From Lysobacter sp. CFH 32150 (GTDB lineage Bacteria; Pseudomonadota; Gammaproteobacteria; Xanthomonadales; Xanthomonadaceae): a DNA stretch of 64,000 nt. The position numbers and the translations under genes were made by a program. Every line of letters begins with the position of its first letter. The first letter of the stretch is position 1. The notes under the pieces are model-generated. The model was not told the DNA's origin, ran no database searches, and was given only the letters and a program-made list of their open reading frames with translations. Of this stretch, positions 63,237 through 64,000 are shown piece after piece. The stretch spans positions 1 through 64,000 of the forward strand of contig NZ_JALDWJ010000002.1 of assembly GCF_022758295.1 (NCBI RefSeq), in the 5' to 3' direction.

Positions 63237-64000
63237 ATGCTGACCCATCTCGCCATCAAGGACTTCGCCGTCGTGCGCGCGGCTGAACTGGATTTCGGCC
63301 CTGGTTTGACCGTGATTTCCGGCGAAACCGGTGCCGGCAAGTCCCTGCTGGTCGACGCGCTTGGCTTCCTTTCCGGCTCGCGCGCCGACAGTGGCGTGGT
63401 GCGCCATGGTGCTGAACGCGCGGAACTGATCGCACTATTCGACCTGAGCGACGCTCCGGATGCGCTGGCGTGGCTGCGCGAACAGGAGCTCGACGACGGC
63501 ACGCTCGAAGACGGCATGGGTTGCCAACTGCGCCGCACGATCCGCGCCGATGGCGGCTCCAAGGCCTGGATCAACGGCCGCCCGGTGACGCTGGGCCAGC
63601 TCGGTGACCTCGCCGAGCGCCTGGTCGAAATCCATGGCCAGCACGAGCACCAGGCCCTGCTGTCGAAGGCTAGCCAGCTCGCCCTGCTCGATGCCTACGG
63701 CCGTCACGAAGCCGAACTGGCCGCAGTGCGCACCGCTGCGCAGGCCTGGAATGTCCTGCTGCGCGAACGCGACACGCTATCGCGCCAAGGCGACGTCTCC
63801 GAACGCATCACCTGGCTCGAACACCAGTTGGCCGAACTCGAACGCGAGGACCTGGAACCGGCATCCATCGCCGACCTCGTCGCCACGCACCGCCGCCATG
63901 GCCATTCCGCCGCACTGATCGCCGCCTGCGACGACGCATTCGCCCGCCTCGGTGGCGACGAAGCGCCGTCGCTGTCGCGACAGCTGCAGCAGGTCCGCAA
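63237..64000 (+). CDS. recN: DNA repair protein RecN, 5' part
   Basis: An SMC-like ATPase acting in double-strand break repair. The window holds the first 254 codons. They include MLTHLAIKDFAVVRAAELDF, Walker A GETGAGKSLLVDAL (near residue 30) and the typical IHGQHEHQALL (near residue 132). The start of the coiled coil (AELAAVRTAAQAWNVLLRER) follows. The protein continues past the right edge. hrcA, grpE, dnaK and recN in this order are typical of Xanthomonadales. Confidence 0.97.
   Translation, partial: MLTHLAIKDFAVVRAAELDFGPGLTVISGETGAGKSLLVDALGFLSGSRADSGVVRHGAERAELIALFDLSDAPDALAWLREQELDDGTLEDGMGCQLRRTIRADGGSKAWINGRPVTLGQLGDLAERLVEIHGQHEHQALLSKASQLALLDAYGRHEAELAAVRTAAQAWNVLLRERDTLSRQGDVSERITWLEHQLAELEREDLEPASIADLVATHRRHGHSAALIAACDDAFARLGGDEAPSLSRQLQQVR

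Overview
The window is a high-GC gammaproteobacterial chromosome segment, almost certainly from the Xanthomonadales (Xanthomonas, Lysobacter or Rhodanobacter relatives). The main reason is gene order. acnA, rpfB, rpfF, rpfC, rpfG, lysS, prfB, recJ, an rpfE-like gene, greA, carB, carA and dapB follow the layout of the Xanthomonas rpf (regulation of pathogenicity factors) region. dnaJ, dnaK, grpE, hrcA and recN also follow the order seen in that group. No tRNA, rRNA, CRISPR array, insertion sequence or prophage was recognised.

Layout. 1-381: 5' end of a secreted M4-type metallopeptidase, cut by the window edge. 803-7495: leftward series ftsK, lolA, rarA, crcB, an MFS transporter and an unknown membrane protein, closed by a strong hairpin. 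7627-11987: alanine dehydrogenase diverging from trxB, a FemAB-like protein, aat and infA. 12053-14757: clpA and clpS (leftward). 14859-17562: a YbjN-like secreted protein, nudJ, mnmA and hflD. 17584-27166: a leftward nitrate/nitrite assimilation operon (37-codon leader ORF, nirB, nirD, nasA, ybiB, nitrate transporter, cysG), preceded by a sigma-54 promoter and an NtrC-type box. 27576-42482: acnA, a small lipoprotein and an enlarged rpf quorum-sensing region. 42558-52956: lysS, prfB (programmed frameshift), recJ, rpfE-like, greA, carB, carA. 53148-55185: tandem M43 metalloproteases, one frameshifted. 55285-63160: dapB, a DUF1631 protein, dnaJ, dnaK, grpE, hrcA. 63237-64000: 5' part of recN.

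The most unusual part is 32733-38343. Between rpfB and the ordinary rpfF/rpfC/rpfG set lies a second DSF (diffusible signal factor)-like module: a stand-alone acyl carrier protein, a second RpfC-type hybrid kinase, a second RpfF-type crotonase with both catalytic glutamates, and a FabF-like ketosynthase 42 bp upstream of that crotonase. Next to it is a decayed copy of rpfG. I infer that a complete second signal synthesis and sensing set was acquired or duplicated, lost its own RpfG output, and kept or gained a dedicated ACP and ketosynthase.

Three genes (clpS, hrcA, recN) have promoter-like sequences so close to the start codon that leaderless or near-leaderless mRNAs are predicted. dnaK has a good sigma-32 promoter just downstream of grpE. 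I saw no CIRCE element in the heat-shock cluster despite the presence of hrcA.
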